Source of the DNA: Lasioglossum baleicum
Taxonomy: Eukaryota; Arthropoda; Insecta; Hymenoptera; Halictidae
Length of the DNA stretch: 64,000 nucleotides
NCBI RefSeq assembly: GCF_051020765.1
Contig: NW_027469112.1
Span: forward strand, 62,001-126,000
Reading direction: 5' to 3'
Every line of letters starts with the position of its first letter. Positions within the stretch are counted from its first letter, which is position 1. A program made the translations under genes and the position numbers. Shown in pieces: positions 50,002-61,334 of the stretch. Under the pieces are notes generated by a model. It ran no database searches. It was not told where the DNA came from and worked only from the letters and a program-made list of their open reading frames with translations.

Positions 50002-53000
50002 TCATTCATGCGACGCATCGTCCGGAGGTACTCCGCGCAGGGAGCACAGTTCTCGGCGAGTATTTCCTATATTTGTACGAAACACTGGTCGCACTGAAAT
50101 GTTGTCGGTGTCGGCACGTGGGGCTGGGGCTGGTTTTGTAATGTCCGACAAGTCGTATTCGCAATGTTCATTATTCGACTGTCTTTTCTCGGGGTTTAGG
50201 GTGGGTGGGGAATCACTTTGTTCACTAACACTTTCACTTGCACTTTTCCTGTATCTTGCTGCATACGTGTAAGTATTGTCCTTTTGCTTCAGGAAGATGA
50301 AGAATCTTGTGAGGGAGCTCCATACGGCGACTGCTAGATGCAAACTCCATCCGTAAAGTGAGTGCAATGCAATACCATTGATTATGGTACTTATGATAGT
50401 CTTTATTGTTCGGATTGCTATATATATTCCTAGCACTCCAGCACTGATTGAACCAAATGTGGTGAATCCTGACCACAGTTTTTGTGCTGTTGATTCCGCT
50501 ATCTGTTGCAGGGAGTTTTCGTCAAGCAGGTTGAACATATTAACGTTTCCTGTTGCGTAATCTCTGCCGGATGCTCCTTGGGCGATAGAATTTATTACGG
50601 CCACTCTTTCCACTGGAAACATGATGTGGTCCTGTAGTTTGTTGAGATCCTCTTGGGAATAGATTCCGCCTGTTGCGATATTTGTTGGATCCACGTACTT
50701 CCATGTGGGTTTGATGAGCGGTTGTAATGTTGCTGGGGCAACGGTCTCTGTGAGTGACGGCGTTAAACGATACCAAATTCCGTTTATTTTGTAGAGAGGC
50801 GGCAGGAGTTCATTGCATGGCTTTTCTGTACCTGTGGCAACTATAATATGGTCTCCTGGCTTTAAGAACTTGGAAGAATTCTGGTAAGTGATCGGAAGTT
50901 CATCGAAACACTTATCCGTTTTCCGAACTTGTACGGTTACTGGAATGCACTTTATAATATGCACCACTTCTCCAGCTGGAACTGCGACGAATCCTGGTTC
51001 TCGCATAATGGCAGCTGCTATTTCTTCAGGTGATGAGTGTAACATCGTTAGTGCGTTTTGAAGGACCTGTTTCTCCAGTTCGCACTTTTGCCGGATGACA
51101 TCCTGGTACAACTGGGTAAGTTGACTTTTCAGATGTTTTTCTACGTAGATGAACTTACTATTCACGTAGGTGAATATGTCCAGATTGCTTACTATGGTGT
51201 GAGTGCGTTCCTTGAATTTACCGGACAAACTTGTATCCAGAATAAAGAGCTTGGGGTGCTCCGTGCGAATAATAATATAACCGCAAATTGATGTACGACC
51301 AGATTCTGTCAACGCGAATGTGGTGTCTTCAGATTCCACCATATATAGTGTAGGTGAGAACTTTGTCTTTGTAGAAACTCTGGTAGCTAGTCCTTCGTAA
51401 AGAACGTCGTAGCTATTGAACTTGCAGTAATCGTTGGGAACGACGTCCCAGAATGTATGACCATCTTGCGTATCAAGGCAGCTTCCTTTTGTGAAGGTGC
51501 ATATTTGTCCTGACTGTAGATGGATCTGACCTGTAGAGAGCTTCACTGTTGCTGTGTAGTCCCTCAGGGTTATTCGAACAATGGCCTGTACAACGACACT
51601 GGTCCAAGTGCCGAATGGGTCGTTGTACGTTGTTCCCGCGCATTGCCCGTTGTTTTGAAGTTCTCCCGCCAATGTGAGGCTGCGGGATGTAGTAGAATTG
51701 GGTTGGACTCCCGTGACCTGGGCGGTCGGAGTGATGAGGATTGTTCCGGTTTTCTGCAACTCGGAACAGGTTTCACTGGTGGTTGCCAGTAAATATTCCT
51801 GTCGTCCGTTCGTGACGATGGAAACATGTGAGTGCATGCCACAATAGAATATCGTGCGGTCGATTTCTATGTGGCACTGGATTACTCTCGTCTGAGTAAA
51901 TTCTGCTAGTTGCAGCAATTGGATTTTTACTGAGTCCTCCGTGGGTTTGATTTCTTCAGGCTCGCAATCAGGAATATCGATGATGGAGAACGTTGTCGTG
52001 TTCAGTGTAGATCCTCCACAATCGTATCCGATGAGGGTGTACACTCGCGTGGCTATAGAGAGTAAGATGGCAACTTGGATCGGCTGGATGATTACAGTTT
52101 CGTGTGTGTCTAAGGACTGACGGTCTTCTGAGGCGATTGCTGCTTCGGAGGAGCGGTGTTGCGATGTGATATGTTGATCTTCCAGTGGTGGAAGGAGATT
52201 TTGCTGACCAGAGGTTTCGTATTTCGCTCGTTTAATCTGGTAGGGGTATCCGTTATCGCGAGGGTACTCGGATTTATATTTCCTTCTTGCTGACGCGTAT
52301 TTCGCTGTAGCGCAGAGATTAATTTTATCGTATTTGTTTCGCCTCGCATGGCAACATGCAGATGGAAGTTGAAAGGAATCGAGTTTCTGTGGATCATGAA
52401 AGATATGATTTCGAAGTAACTTATGAAGTTCTTTTACTTTGGAGGCTTTGATATCCTTCTCTGGTTTAGAACTGTTACTGGGTTTATTGTGCAATATAGA
52501 ACAGACCTGCTTACATATGGGTCTTGAAGATCTTTGATTGTCGTAGGAATGGAGTTGGTTTTGGAATTGATCGGGCTGGTTACCGGAGTTAGTATAAAAG
52601 TCGGGCTGGTTACCGGAGTTAGTATAAAGATCGGGCTGGTTACCGGAGTTAGAATAAGAATCGGGCTGGTTACCGGAGTTAGTATGAGAATCGGGCTGGT
52701 TACCGGAGTTAGTATAAAGATCGGGCTGGTTACCGGAGTTAGTATAAGGATCGGGCTGGTTACCGGAGTTAGAAAGGTCGGGATGGTTACCGAATGCGTC
52801 GGGCTGGTTACCGGAGTTAGAAAGGTCGGGATGGTTACCGAATGCGTCGGGATAGTTCCCGGAATTAGAAAGGTCGGGATGGTTACCGAATGCGTCGGGA
52901 TGATACCCGGAAGTAGTATAAGAATCGGAAGAGTACGACTCGATTTCTTCCATCTCCAATGGGGGCAATCGAAATGAAACTCTTTCCGACGAGGTGTTAA

Positions 53001-54009
53001 AACACCGGAGGCTCGCTTTGCCTTTACGATTGGTGACGACGCAGTCACCCAGGAATACATCCGGCGCTACATTAACACGGCGGATATATCCCTGTTTAGG
53101 TCCTTCGACGTCGACCGCTATGCACGCAACGGTACGAGGTTCGAGGACGAATTCTTCGGATTTCGGAGGAGTCTTTGTTCGGACTCGATCCTCACGCTCC
53201 ACGACCCGACTTCTCGCAGTGTACTCCGATATCTCTCGAGTCTCCTTCGATTCCGGCCGGCTTTTCACGGCGTTTTTCTCTAGGGAGTACTCGATCGAAT
53301 CCCGAGGAGGCATTGAAATAACCTCCGTCACCGGAGCTCTGCAAGGTCTGACCGCGGGTGCACGAGGATTTGAGGAAGACACTCGAACGTTCCTTGCCGA
53401 ATGTTCCTCACGCTTGGCGGCTGGAGTTTTAACGAGATCGTTGGTCATAGACGAAGGCATTGAAATAACCTCTGCTGCCAATTTATCGCGAGGCTCAGCC
53501 GTGGGCGCGCAAGGGTTCGAGAAGGGAACCCGAATGTTTCCTATCATAATGTATTCATTCGCAAAGGAGATCTCGGCTCCTGTTCTGAAGAAGGGAGAAC
53601 CGAGGATTCCGTCGATGTTAATTGGGAAGTTTTCTTCCAAGACATGAAATTCAATAGGGTTTTGACCCTGTAAGTGTATTTTAATTTGACCGAGAGTTGG
53701 AATGGATCCCTCGGTTATTCCTTGGACTTCTATAGTGTTCGTATGATCTATAGGTAGATTTGGTTCTAGACTTGACGCACGAATTAAATTGATCTCCGAA
53801 CCCGTGTCCAACAAAAATTCACACTTCTTTTGTAATTGAGGGGCGGAGATTTTTACGCGCGGGATTGGTGAGTCTGCAGCAAGATTTACTGCTGAGACGA
53901 ATCGTCGGACTGGTCGTTCGTCCGGATAGCTGTTTGGGTGCGGGCTGTAGTTTGGGTTGAAGATGCGGCCTCCCGCCTTGGGTTGGCTTCGGTCGGGAGG
54001 CCGGACTCG
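50002..54009 (-). CDS. Protease-minisatellite-envelope polyprotein of element 6
   Basis: About 1335 residues in the -1 frame after the heptamer at 54009-54015. Protease DTG near 53806. The minisatellite has three 16-residue and seven 10-residue units (about 52570-52910). The envelope is intact with its anchor at about 50365-50480. The env start codon position is ATC, as in elements 1 and 5. The tail differs slightly (QSNNEH; RTNIGN as in env-less copies), suggesting exchange with that class near the 3' end. Confidence 0.8.
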   Translation of the reverse strand, partial: RVRPPDRSQPKAGGRIFNPNYSPHPNSYPDERPVRRFVSAVNLAADSPIPRVKISAPQLQKKCEFLLDTGSEINLIRASSLEPNLPIDHTNTIEVQGITEGSIPTLGQIKIHLQGQNPIEFHVLEENFPINIDGILGSPFFRTGAEISFANEYIMIGNIRVPFSNPCAPTAEPRDKLAAEVISMPSSMTNDLVKTPAAKREEHSARNVRVSSSNPRAPAVRPCRAPVTEVISMPPRDSIEYSLEKNAVKSRPESKETREISEYTARSRVVEREDRVRTKTPPKSEEFVLEPRTVACIAVDVEGPKQGYIRRVNVAPDVFLGDCVVTNRKGKASLRCFNTSSERVSFRLPPLEMEEIESYSSDSYTTSGYHPDAFGNHPDLSNSGNYPDAFGNHPDLSNSGNQPDAFGNHPDLSNSGNQPDPYTNSGNQPDLYTNSGNQPDSHTNSGNQPDSYSNSGNQPDLYTNSGNQPDFYTNSGNQPDQFQNQLHSYDNQRSSRPICKQVCSILHNKPSNSSKPEKDIKASKVKELHKLLRNHIFHDPQKLDSFQLPSACCHARRNKYDKINLCATAKYASARRKYKSEYPRDNGYPYQIKRAKYETSGQQNLLPPLEDQHITSQHRSSEAAIASEDRQSLDTHETVIIQPIQVAILLSIATRVYTLIGYDCGGSTLNTTTFSIIDIPDCEPEEIKPTEDSVKIQLLQLAEFTQTRVIQCHIEIDRTIFYCGMHSHVSIVTNGRQEYLLATTSETCSELQKTGTILITPTAQVTGVQPNSTTSRSLTLAGELQNNGQCAGTTYNDPFGTWTSVVVQAIVRITLRDYTATVKLSTGQIHLQSGQICTFTKGSCLDTQDGHTFWDVVPNDYCKFNSYDVLYEGLATRVSTKTKFSPTLYMVESEDTTFALTESGRTSICGYIIIRTEHPKLFILDTSLSGKFKERTHTIVSNLDIFTYVNSKFIYVEKHLKSQLTQLYQDVIRQKCELEKQVLQNALTMLHSSPEEIAAAIMREPGFVAVPAGEVVHIIKCIPVTVQVRKTDKCFDELPITYQNSSKFLKPGDHIIVATGTEKPCNELLPPLYKINGIWYRLTPSLTETVAPATLQPLIKPTWKYVDPTNIATGGIYSQEDLNKLQDHIMFPVERVAVINSIAQGASGRDYATGNVNMFNLLDENSLQQIAESTAQKLWSGFTTFGSISAGVLGIYIAIRTIKTIISTIINGIALHSLYGWSLHLAVAVWSSLTRFFIFLKQKDNTYTYAARYRKSASESVSEQSDSPPTLNPEKRQSNNEHCEYDLSDITKPAPAPRADTDNISVRPVFRTNIGNTRRELCSLRGVPPDDASHE

Positions 54010-55244
54010 TTTCCCGACCTCCTATTATTATTGAAAGCGCGCTTACGGCACTCGTGAATATCGTGCCCGGGGACTTTGCAGTAGTTGCAAAATTTGTTAG
54101 GGCTTGAGGGGCGATCTGTGCGACCATCGCGGTATGTGTTTTGGTCGCGAGGATTGTTTTCCCATCGCCGTTGCGGCGTCGGGGAGCGATAAGAGTCCCG
54201 GTTTGAGTTTCTCGAGGACTGCTGAGACGAGTCCGGTCTGTTATCGCGGCGTTCTTGAGTTCGCTCTGGAATGTCACGAGGGGACTCGTACGTGGAACGC
54301 TGGCGATACGGCCGGTTATCAGAGAAGCTGACTCGTTTTTCTTCGCGGATCAGTTCTCGTCGACGAGTCTGGTCTGACTCATACTGCCTGTAAGCAGAGA
54401 TGGCTGCTTCGAAAACAGTGGCAGGATTTCGCGAAGGGCAATGAAGCACTTCGGCTCGCAGCTGGGGAAGGAGACCTCGTAGAAAACAATCTACTACGAA
54501 GCGATCTAGTTCTTCGTAATCTAGGCCAATATCTGTGGCATCTTGAATCGCGGTTCGAAGGTCTTTAACGCGATTGATGAAGTCTAGGATGTGCTCGTTT
54601 GGAGCTTGGAGTACACTTGCGAGATCGCCACGGTACTGGTCAACGAATTTGTATGGGCCCAGTACTGTTCGTAATTTCTCGCATAGTGCAGAAATTGTGA
54701 ATATGTGCTGGCCTTCTATAGCGGCATAAGCACGATCGTGGAGTTTATTGCAGAGCAATTTTGTGAGGGCACGCTCTGCAGTGGCCGGTACGGTGTCACG
54801 CGCGCGTTTGCATGCACGTATGAATTGTAGGACGGAAGACGAAGTTCCGTCGAATCTAGGGACAAGCTCGGCGGCTTGTTTTAGAGCGAAATTGCCAGTA
54901 GGTTCATACTGTGGGATTTCGCGTGGCTCTGGCGGTGAAGGTTCCCGCATATTAGAGACGTTACTAGGGCCTGGTGTAGGCGATTGTTGACGTAGGGTTT
55001 GACTCGTGATTTGGATGTTATGAAGCTCTTTTCGTATTTCGTCGAGCATATTCTTTTGGTTTTGTGCGTCTTCTTCATATTTGAGACGCAATTTGGCAAT
55101 AAAATCAGTTTCCTCTTTGAGATATTGCTCTCTACGGGCGAGGTCTTGCGCATAAAGGAGTAACTCTTCCTCGGTCATTGGGGGAAGGTCTGCGTTAGGA
55201 TCTGCTTGGAGATCCCTTTGAGATCGCGTGATTGGGCGAGACAT
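53886..55244 (-). CDS. gag: Gag polyprotein of element 6
   Basis: 452 residues, with SQRDLQADP at the N-terminus and SQTLRQQ in the linker; CCHC knuckle intact. Confidence 0.88.
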   Translation of the reverse strand: MSRPITRSQRDLQADPNADLPPMTEEELLLYAQDLARREQYLKEETDFIAKLRLKYEEDAQNQKNMLDEIRKELHNIQITSQTLRQQSPTPGPSNVSNMREPSPPEPREIPQYEPTGNFALKQAAELVPRFDGTSSSVLQFIRACKRARDTVPATAERALTKLLCNKLHDRAYAAIEGQHIFTISALCEKLRTVLGPYKFVDQYRGDLASVLQAPNEHILDFINRVKDLRTAIQDATDIGLDYEELDRFVVDCFLRGLLPQLRAEVLHCPSRNPATVFEAAISAYRQYESDQTRRRELIREEKRVSFSDNRPYRQRSTYESPRDIPERTQERRDNRPDSSQQSSRNSNRDSYRSPTPQRRWENNPRDQNTYRDGRTDRPSSPNKFCNYCKVPGHDIHECRKRAFNNNRRSGNESGLPTEANPRREAASSTQTTARTQTAIRTNDQSDDSSQQ

Positions 55245-55356
55245 TTTGAAAGATATGAATGGGATTTAGAAATGTGAATTTCGCACTGACACGCGTCGGG
55301 GCTTATTAATGCAAATATCGGCGACCACTTCGTTGTCCTACCGACTGCGCCAAATT

Positions 55357-57302
55357 TGTCACGTCCGTCACTGTGTTTTTGTTACAGGTACCAAGAGAGA
55401 GAAAAGAGAACAGTGACAGACGGACGGTTGAGATATTATGATTAAAATGAGGAGTGGTCTTTCGTGCCGAGACAGCCGCGGGCTGTCATATGCACTAGGA
55501 CAACCGATATTGCTATGGATGCAGTCAAGAAAAGAACGTCCGACGCGGTTACAAGGAGTGTCCCGACAAGAATCGCGCGCGAGAGGATGCAACGAGAACG
55601 GTGAGTTTACAGGATTCAACAATTATACAAGATATTATACGACTCACCGCAATGTTGTATTAACGCCTAATAATATTGTTGCAGCAGGAACTGGCGGTAC
55701 TGACAGTAGGTGTCGTACATCGGATCTTCTATACAGATGTCCTCGAGGTGGGGAAGATCTGGCAGAGTTGCTGCTGCTCGGTTCGGGACGACATTAGTGG
55801 CCTTGGATGCTGGCCGCAAGACGACACGTTGATGAGCTGGCAGAGGAACGTCACGGATGATTCGGCAACGGACCCTGGGAACGATGATCGTGTCTCGGCT
55901 GTCGTTGTCGTCGGCTATGTCGATCACCTCTGGACAATCGACCGGATGTAGAACTGGCGTCGGAGCTCGCGAGAGGTCCGCGTGGTTGACCTCTTTAGGA
56001 GGGTTGCAAGGGCAACCGTATACAGAAACGTAATCGGACGCGTCACACGGAATGTGCTCGGTGGTTCCCAGAAGTTCTGTCCACTCGGTAGTGGCAATGA
56101 TTTGATCGAGCACCGCTTTATTTCTCAACGCGCGTCTCAATTTAGCAAGTTGATACTTGCGTCCCGCTCGACGTGGGCGTCGCATGGGTAAGGAATAGTA
56201 ATGATGGAATATTAATAATATAATGAAAATGAAACTCCATTTGTTATTAACCTTTTAGGTAGTTAACTCGCTTCACGTCTATAGTGGCGGCTCAGCGTTT
56301 CCACTGCGCTCTTTAGACCAATTCTAGACGTGGCACGAGAACTTCTCTGTGACTCGCTTCAAATTCCTTATTGGCGGCTCAGCGTTTCCACTGCGCACTT
56401 TAGACCAAGTCCGGATATGTCACGAGTTTAATATATTCGATGCAAGAACTGAATTGGAAGATGGTGTTGAACTAACACAAGAATAACAAGATCGAAGCAC
56501 TGGTATAACAACAATATATTAAATAAGAACTGGTAAGTACACTGGTATACAATATGTAAGTAGTATTATAATTGGAGTAGTAATTGGATTAATGAATAAT
56601 GGATATTGTAATATGTTATAGGAATAATGTATGAGAATTAGGACTTGAGTTGAGTTGAGTTAGAGTTGGAATTGGAATTGGAATTAGGAGTGAAGGATCG
56701 ACACACTTCACTTTCGCGGAGCTAGACTGAACACGTCTGCTCTTGAAGCCGGACTGGCGGCTGAGGCCAGGTAGGCACGTCTGTGCGAGTCGCTGGCTGA
56801 AGGCGGACTGATGCAAGCGTCCGCTCTGCCTTGCCTCCTTCGTTCGGAGTGGGGATAGCTGACGCTGCAGTCTCTTTGTTCTTCAGTCGTCGGAGTGGGA
56901 GAACCGCTGACGCAGCAGCGTCTTTGCTCCCGGGGACTGCACGTGCATTTCTGCTGACGCTGCAGTCTCGTGGCTGTCCTATTGCCCTCTACGAGCGTGG
57001 GACTGCTGATGCAGCAGTCTTTGGACTTCTCGACGTTTCTAGAAGCTTCTAGATGCTTCCAGAGTGATGCAATACTTTATTGCATTAGTGTCGTGGTGAT
57101 GGGTTGAAACTGAGGTAAGGTGTTGATCAAGGTGAAGTTATGGTGATGGGTAGAGACGGAGATAAGGATTAGAACAATAGAATAATGAGATCTTAATGCT
57201 ATGCTCTTATGTCTAGGGGACGGTGTGTGGATCTTATGCAGATCAGACCTTGTATACATAGTGTGTGTACAAGGCCAACGTCGTACATCGGACGACGTAA
57301 CA
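55357..57302 (-). repeat. 5' LTR of element 6 (minus)
   Basis: 1946 bp, followed leftward by the primer site ending at 55352. U3 lies at the right end and abuts the remainder of element 7's LTR. Confidence 0.88.
55667..56185 (-). CDS. LTR-encoded ORF, 172 aa (5' LTR of element 6)
   Basis: Same protein as at 48300-48818; preceded by the structured repeats in the normal order. Confidence 0.52.
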   Translation of the reverse strand: MRRPRRAGRKYQLAKLRRALRNKAVLDQIIATTEWTELLGTTEHIPCDASDYVSVYGCPCNPPKEVNHADLSRAPTPVLHPVDCPEVIDIADDNDSRDTIIVPRVRCRIIRDVPLPAHQRVVLRPASKATNVVPNRAAATLPDLPHLEDICIEDPMYDTYCQYRQFLLQQYY

Positions 57303-57306
57303 CTAT

Positions 57307-58143
57307 TCCTTACCCATGCGACGCCCACGTCGAGCGGGACGCAAGTATCAACTTGCTAAATTGAGACGCGCGTTAAGAAATAAAGCGGTGCTCGATCAAA
57401 TCATTGCCACTACCGAGTGGACAGAACTTCTGGGAACTACCGAGCACATTCCGTGTGACGCGTCCGATTACGTTTCTGTATACGGTTGCCCTTGCAACCC
57501 TCCTAAAGAGGTCAACCACGCGGACCTCTCGCGAGCTCCGACGCCAGTTCTACATCCGGTCGATTGTCCAGAGGTGATCGACATAGCCGACGACGACGAC
57601 AGCCGAGACACGATCATCGTTCCCAGGGTCCGTTGCCGAATCATCCGTGACGTTCCTCTGCCAGCTCATCAACGTGTCATCTTGCGGCCAGCATCCAAGG
57701 GCACTAATGTCGTCCCGAGGAGAGCAGCAGCAACTCTGCCAGATCTTCCCCACCTCGAGGACATCTGTATAGAGGACCCGATGTACGACACCTACCGCCA
57801 GTACCGCCAGTTCCTGCTGCAACAATATTATTAGGCGTTAATACAGCATTGCGGTGAGTCGTATAATATCTTGTATAATTGCTGAATCCTGTAAACTCAC
57901 CGTTTTCGTTGCATCATCTCGCGCGTGATTCTTGTCGGACACTTCTTGTAACCGCGTCGGACGTTCTTTTCTTGACTGCATCCATAGCAATATCGGTTGT
58001 CCTAGTGCATATGACAGCCCGCGGCTGTCTCGGCACGAAAGACCACTCCTCATTTTAATCATAATATCTCAACCGTCCGTCTGTCACTGTTCTCTTTTCT
58101 CTCTCCTGGCACCTGTAACAAAAACACAGTGACGGACGTGACA
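57307..58143 (+). repeat. 5' LTR of element 7, part 3
   Basis: Final 837 bp of the split LTR, holding the ORF, the donor hairpin and the terminal hairpin. Followed by the primer site at 58148. Confidence 0.85.
57316..57834 (+). CDS. LTR-encoded ORF, 172 aa, variant 4 (element 7)
   Basis: Changes include RVILRPASKG, VVPRRAAA and DTYRQYRQ near the C-terminus. It is intact although element 6 now lies 13 bp upstream of the ATG and has cut off the native promoter and leader. Expression would need a new start site. Confidence 0.5.
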   Translation: MRRPRRAGRKYQLAKLRRALRNKAVLDQIIATTEWTELLGTTEHIPCDASDYVSVYGCPCNPPKEVNHADLSRAPTPVLHPVDCPEVIDIADDDDSRDTIIVPRVRCRIIRDVPLPAHQRVILRPASKGTNVVPRRAAATLPDLPHLEDICIEDPMYDTYRQYRQFLLQQYY

Positions 58144-58254
58144 AATTTGGCGCAGTCGGTAGGACATCGAAGTGGTCGCCGATATTTGCATTAATAAGCC
58201 CCGACGCGTGTCAGTACGAAATTCACATTTTAAATCTCATTTATATCCTCCAAA

Positions 58255-59613
58255 ATGTCTCGCCCAATCACGCGATCTCAAAGGGATCTCCAAGCAGATC
58301 CTAACGCAGACCTTCCCCCAATGACCGAGGAAGACCTACTCCTATACGCGCAAGACCTCGCCCGTAGAGAGCAATATCTCAAAGAGGAAACAGATTTCAT
58401 TGCCAAATTGCGTCTCAAATATGAAGAAGACGCACAAAACCAAAAGAATATGCTCGACGAAATACGAAAAGAGCTTCATAACATCCAAATCACGAGTCAA
58501 ACCCTACGTCAACAATCGCCTACACCAGGCCCTAGTAACGTCTCTAATATGCGGGAACCTTCACCGCCAGAGCCACGCGAAATCCCACAGTATGAACCTA
58601 CTGGCAATTTCGCTCTAAAACAAGCCGCCGAGCTTGTCCCTAGATTCGACGGAACTTCGTCTTCCGTCCTACAATTCATACGTGCATGCAAACGCGCGCG
58701 TGACACCGTACCGGCCACTGCAGAGCGTGCCCTCACAAAATTGCTCTGCAATAAACTCCACGATCGTGCTTATGCCGCTATAGAAGGCCAGCACATATTC
58801 ACAATTTCTGCACTATGCGAGAAATTACGAACAGTACTGGGCCCATACAAATTCGTTGACCAGTACCGTGGCGATCTCGCGAGTGTACTCCAAGCTCCAA
58901 ACGAGCACATCTTAGACTTCATCAATCGCGTTAAAGACCTTCGAACCGCGATTCAAGATGCCACAGATATTGGCCTTGATTACGAAGAACTAGATCGCTT
59001 CGTAGTAGATTGTTTTCTACGAGGTCTCCTTCCCCAGCTGCGTGCCGAAGTGCTTCATTGCCCTTCGCGAAATCCTGCCACTGTTTTCGAAGCAGCCATC
59101 TCTGCTTACAGGCAGTATGAGTCAGACCAGACTCGTCGACGAGAACTGATCCGCGAAGAAAAACGAGTCAGCTTCTCTGATAACCGGCCGTATCGCCAGC
59201 GTTCCACGTACGAGTCCGCTCGTGACATTCCAGAGCGAACTCAAGAACGCCGCGATAACAGACCGGACTCGTCTCAGCAGTCCTCGAGAAACTTAAACCG
59301 GGACTCTTATCGCTCCCCGACGCCGCAACGGCGATGGGAAAATAATCCTCGCGACCAAAACACGTACCGCGATGGTCGCACAGATCGCCCCTCAAGCCCT
59401 AACAAGTTTTGCAACTACTGCAAAGTCCCCGGGCACGATATTCACGAGTGCCGTAAGCGCGCTTTCAATAATAATAGGAGGTCGGGAAACGAGTCCGGCC
59501 TCCCGACCGAAGCCAACCCAAGGCGGGAGGCCGCATCTTCAACCCAAACTACAGCCCGCACCCAAACAGCTATCCGGACGAACGACCAGTCCGACGATTC
59601 GTCTCAGCAGTAA
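58255..59613 (+). CDS. gag: Gag polyprotein of element 7
   Basis: 452 residues, carrying SQRDLQADP, EEDLLLY, SQTLRQQ, ESARD and RNLNRD, a combination of features of elements 3, 4 and 6. Capsid-like region and CCHC ligands kept. Frameshift heptamer at 59484-59490. Confidence 0.87.
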   Translation: MSRPITRSQRDLQADPNADLPPMTEEDLLLYAQDLARREQYLKEETDFIAKLRLKYEEDAQNQKNMLDEIRKELHNIQITSQTLRQQSPTPGPSNVSNMREPSPPEPREIPQYEPTGNFALKQAAELVPRFDGTSSSVLQFIRACKRARDTVPATAERALTKLLCNKLHDRAYAAIEGQHIFTISALCEKLRTVLGPYKFVDQYRGDLASVLQAPNEHILDFINRVKDLRTAIQDATDIGLDYEELDRFVVDCFLRGLLPQLRAEVLHCPSRNPATVFEAAISAYRQYESDQTRRRELIREEKRVSFSDNRPYRQRSTYESARDIPERTQERRDNRPDSSQQSSRNLNRDSYRSPTPQRRWENNPRDQNTYRDGRTDRPSSPNKFCNYCKVPGHDIHECRKRAFNNNRRSGNESGLPTEANPRREAASSTQTTARTQTAIRTNDQSDDSSQQ

Positions 59614-61334
59614 ATCTTGCTGCAGACTCACCAATTCCGCGCGTAAAAATCTCCGCCCCTCAATTACAAAAGAAGTGTGAATTTTTGTTGGACACGGGTT
59701 CGGAGATCAATTTAATTCGTGCGTCAAGTCTAGAACCAAATCTACCTATAGATCATACGAACACTATAGAAGTCCAAGGAATAACCGAGGGATCCATTCC
59801 AACTCTCGGTCAAATTAAAATACACTTACAGGGTCAAAACCCTATTGAATTTCATGTCTTGGAAGAAAACTTCCCAATTAACATCGACGGAATCCTCGGT
59901 TCTCCCTTCTTCAGAACAGGAGCCGAGATCTCCTTTGCGAATCAATACATTACGATAGGAAACATTCGGGTTCCCTTCTCGAACCCTTGCGCGCCCACGG
60001 CTGAGCCTCGCGAGAAATTGGCAGCAGAGGTTATTTCAATGCCTTCGTCTATGACCAACGATCTCGTTAAAACTCCAGCCGCCGAGCGTGAGGAACATTC
60101 GGCAAGGAACGTTCGAGTGTCTTCCTCAAATCCTCGTGCACCCGCGGTCAGACCTTGCAGAGCCCCGGTGACGGAGGTTATTTCAATGCCTCCTCGGGAT
60201 TCGATCGAGTACTCCCTAGAGAAAAACGCCGTGAAAAGCCGGCCGGAATCAAAGGAGACTCGAGAGATATCGGAGTACACTGCGAGAAGTCGGATCGTGG
60301 AGCGTGAGGATCGAGTCCGAACAAAGACTCCTCCGAAATCCGAAGAATTCGTCCTCGAACCTCGTACCGTTGCGTGCATAGCGGTCGACGTCGAAGGACC
60401 TAAACAGGGATATATCCGCCGTGTTAATGTAGCGCCGGATGTATTCCTGGGTGACTGCGTCGTCACCAATCGTAAAGGCAAAGCGAGCCTCCGGTGTTTT
60501 AACACCTCGTCGGAAAGAGTTTCATTTCAATTGCCCCCATTGGAGATGGAAGAAATCGAGTCGTACTCTTCCGACCTTTCTAATTCCGGGTATCATCCCG
60601 ACGTATTCGGTAACCATCCCGACCTTTCTAACTCCGGGTATCATCCCGACGCATTCGGTAACCATCCCGACAATACTAACTCCGGTAACCAGCCCGATTA
60701 TTATACTAACTCCGGTAACCAGCCCGATTCTTATACTAACTCCGGTAACCAGCCCGATCATTATACTAACTCCGGTAACCAGCCCGATTCTTATACTAAC
60801 TCCGGTAACCAGCCCGATCCTTATACTAACTCCGGTAACCAGCCCGATTCTCATACTAACTCCGGTAACCAGCCCGATCCTTATTCTAACTCCGGTAACC
60901 AGCCCGATCAATTCCAAGACCAACTCCATTCCTACGACAATCAAAGATCTTCAAGACCCATATGTAAGCAGGTCTGTTCCATATTGCACAATAAATCCAG
61001 CGACAGTTCTAAACCAGAGAAGGATATCAAAGCCTCCAGAGTAAAAGAACTTCATAACTTACTTCAAAATCATATCTTTGATGATCCACAGAAACTCGAT
61101 TCCTTTCAACTTCCATCTGCACGTTGCCATGCGAAGCGAAACGAATACGATAAAATTAATCTCTGCGCTACAGCGAAATACGCGTCAGCAAGAAAGCAAT
61201 ATAAATCCGAGTACCCTCGCGATAACGGATTGTTACGTCGTCCGATGTACGACGTTGGCCTTGTACATACATTATGTATACAAGGTCCGATCTGCATAAG
61301 ATCCATACACCGTCCCCTAGACATAAGAACATAA
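59490..61334 (+). pseudogene. Truncated protease-minisatellite frame of element 7
   Basis: Protease and minisatellite (two 16-residue and eight 10-residue units, same types and order as element 4) are intact. The frame then runs to Asp-Asn-Gly and at 61231 enters the LTR, reading about 35 LTR-derived residues to a stop at 61334. The integrase end, shared tail and purine tract are lost. It probably derives from the env-less class. Confidence 0.75.

Larger units (their letters stand above)
47990..57302 (-). mobile_element. Element 6, family-A LTR retroelement, env type (minus)
   Basis: The only complete minus-strand copy. LTRs of 1946 bp at 47990-49935 (3' LTR) and 55357-57302 (5' LTR), flanked by CTAT (47986-47989 and 57303-57306). 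It sits in the 5' LTR of element 7 just upstream of that LTR's ORF. Its LTRs lack the TTCTTCCGAC segment present in elements 1-5. Confidence 0.9.
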
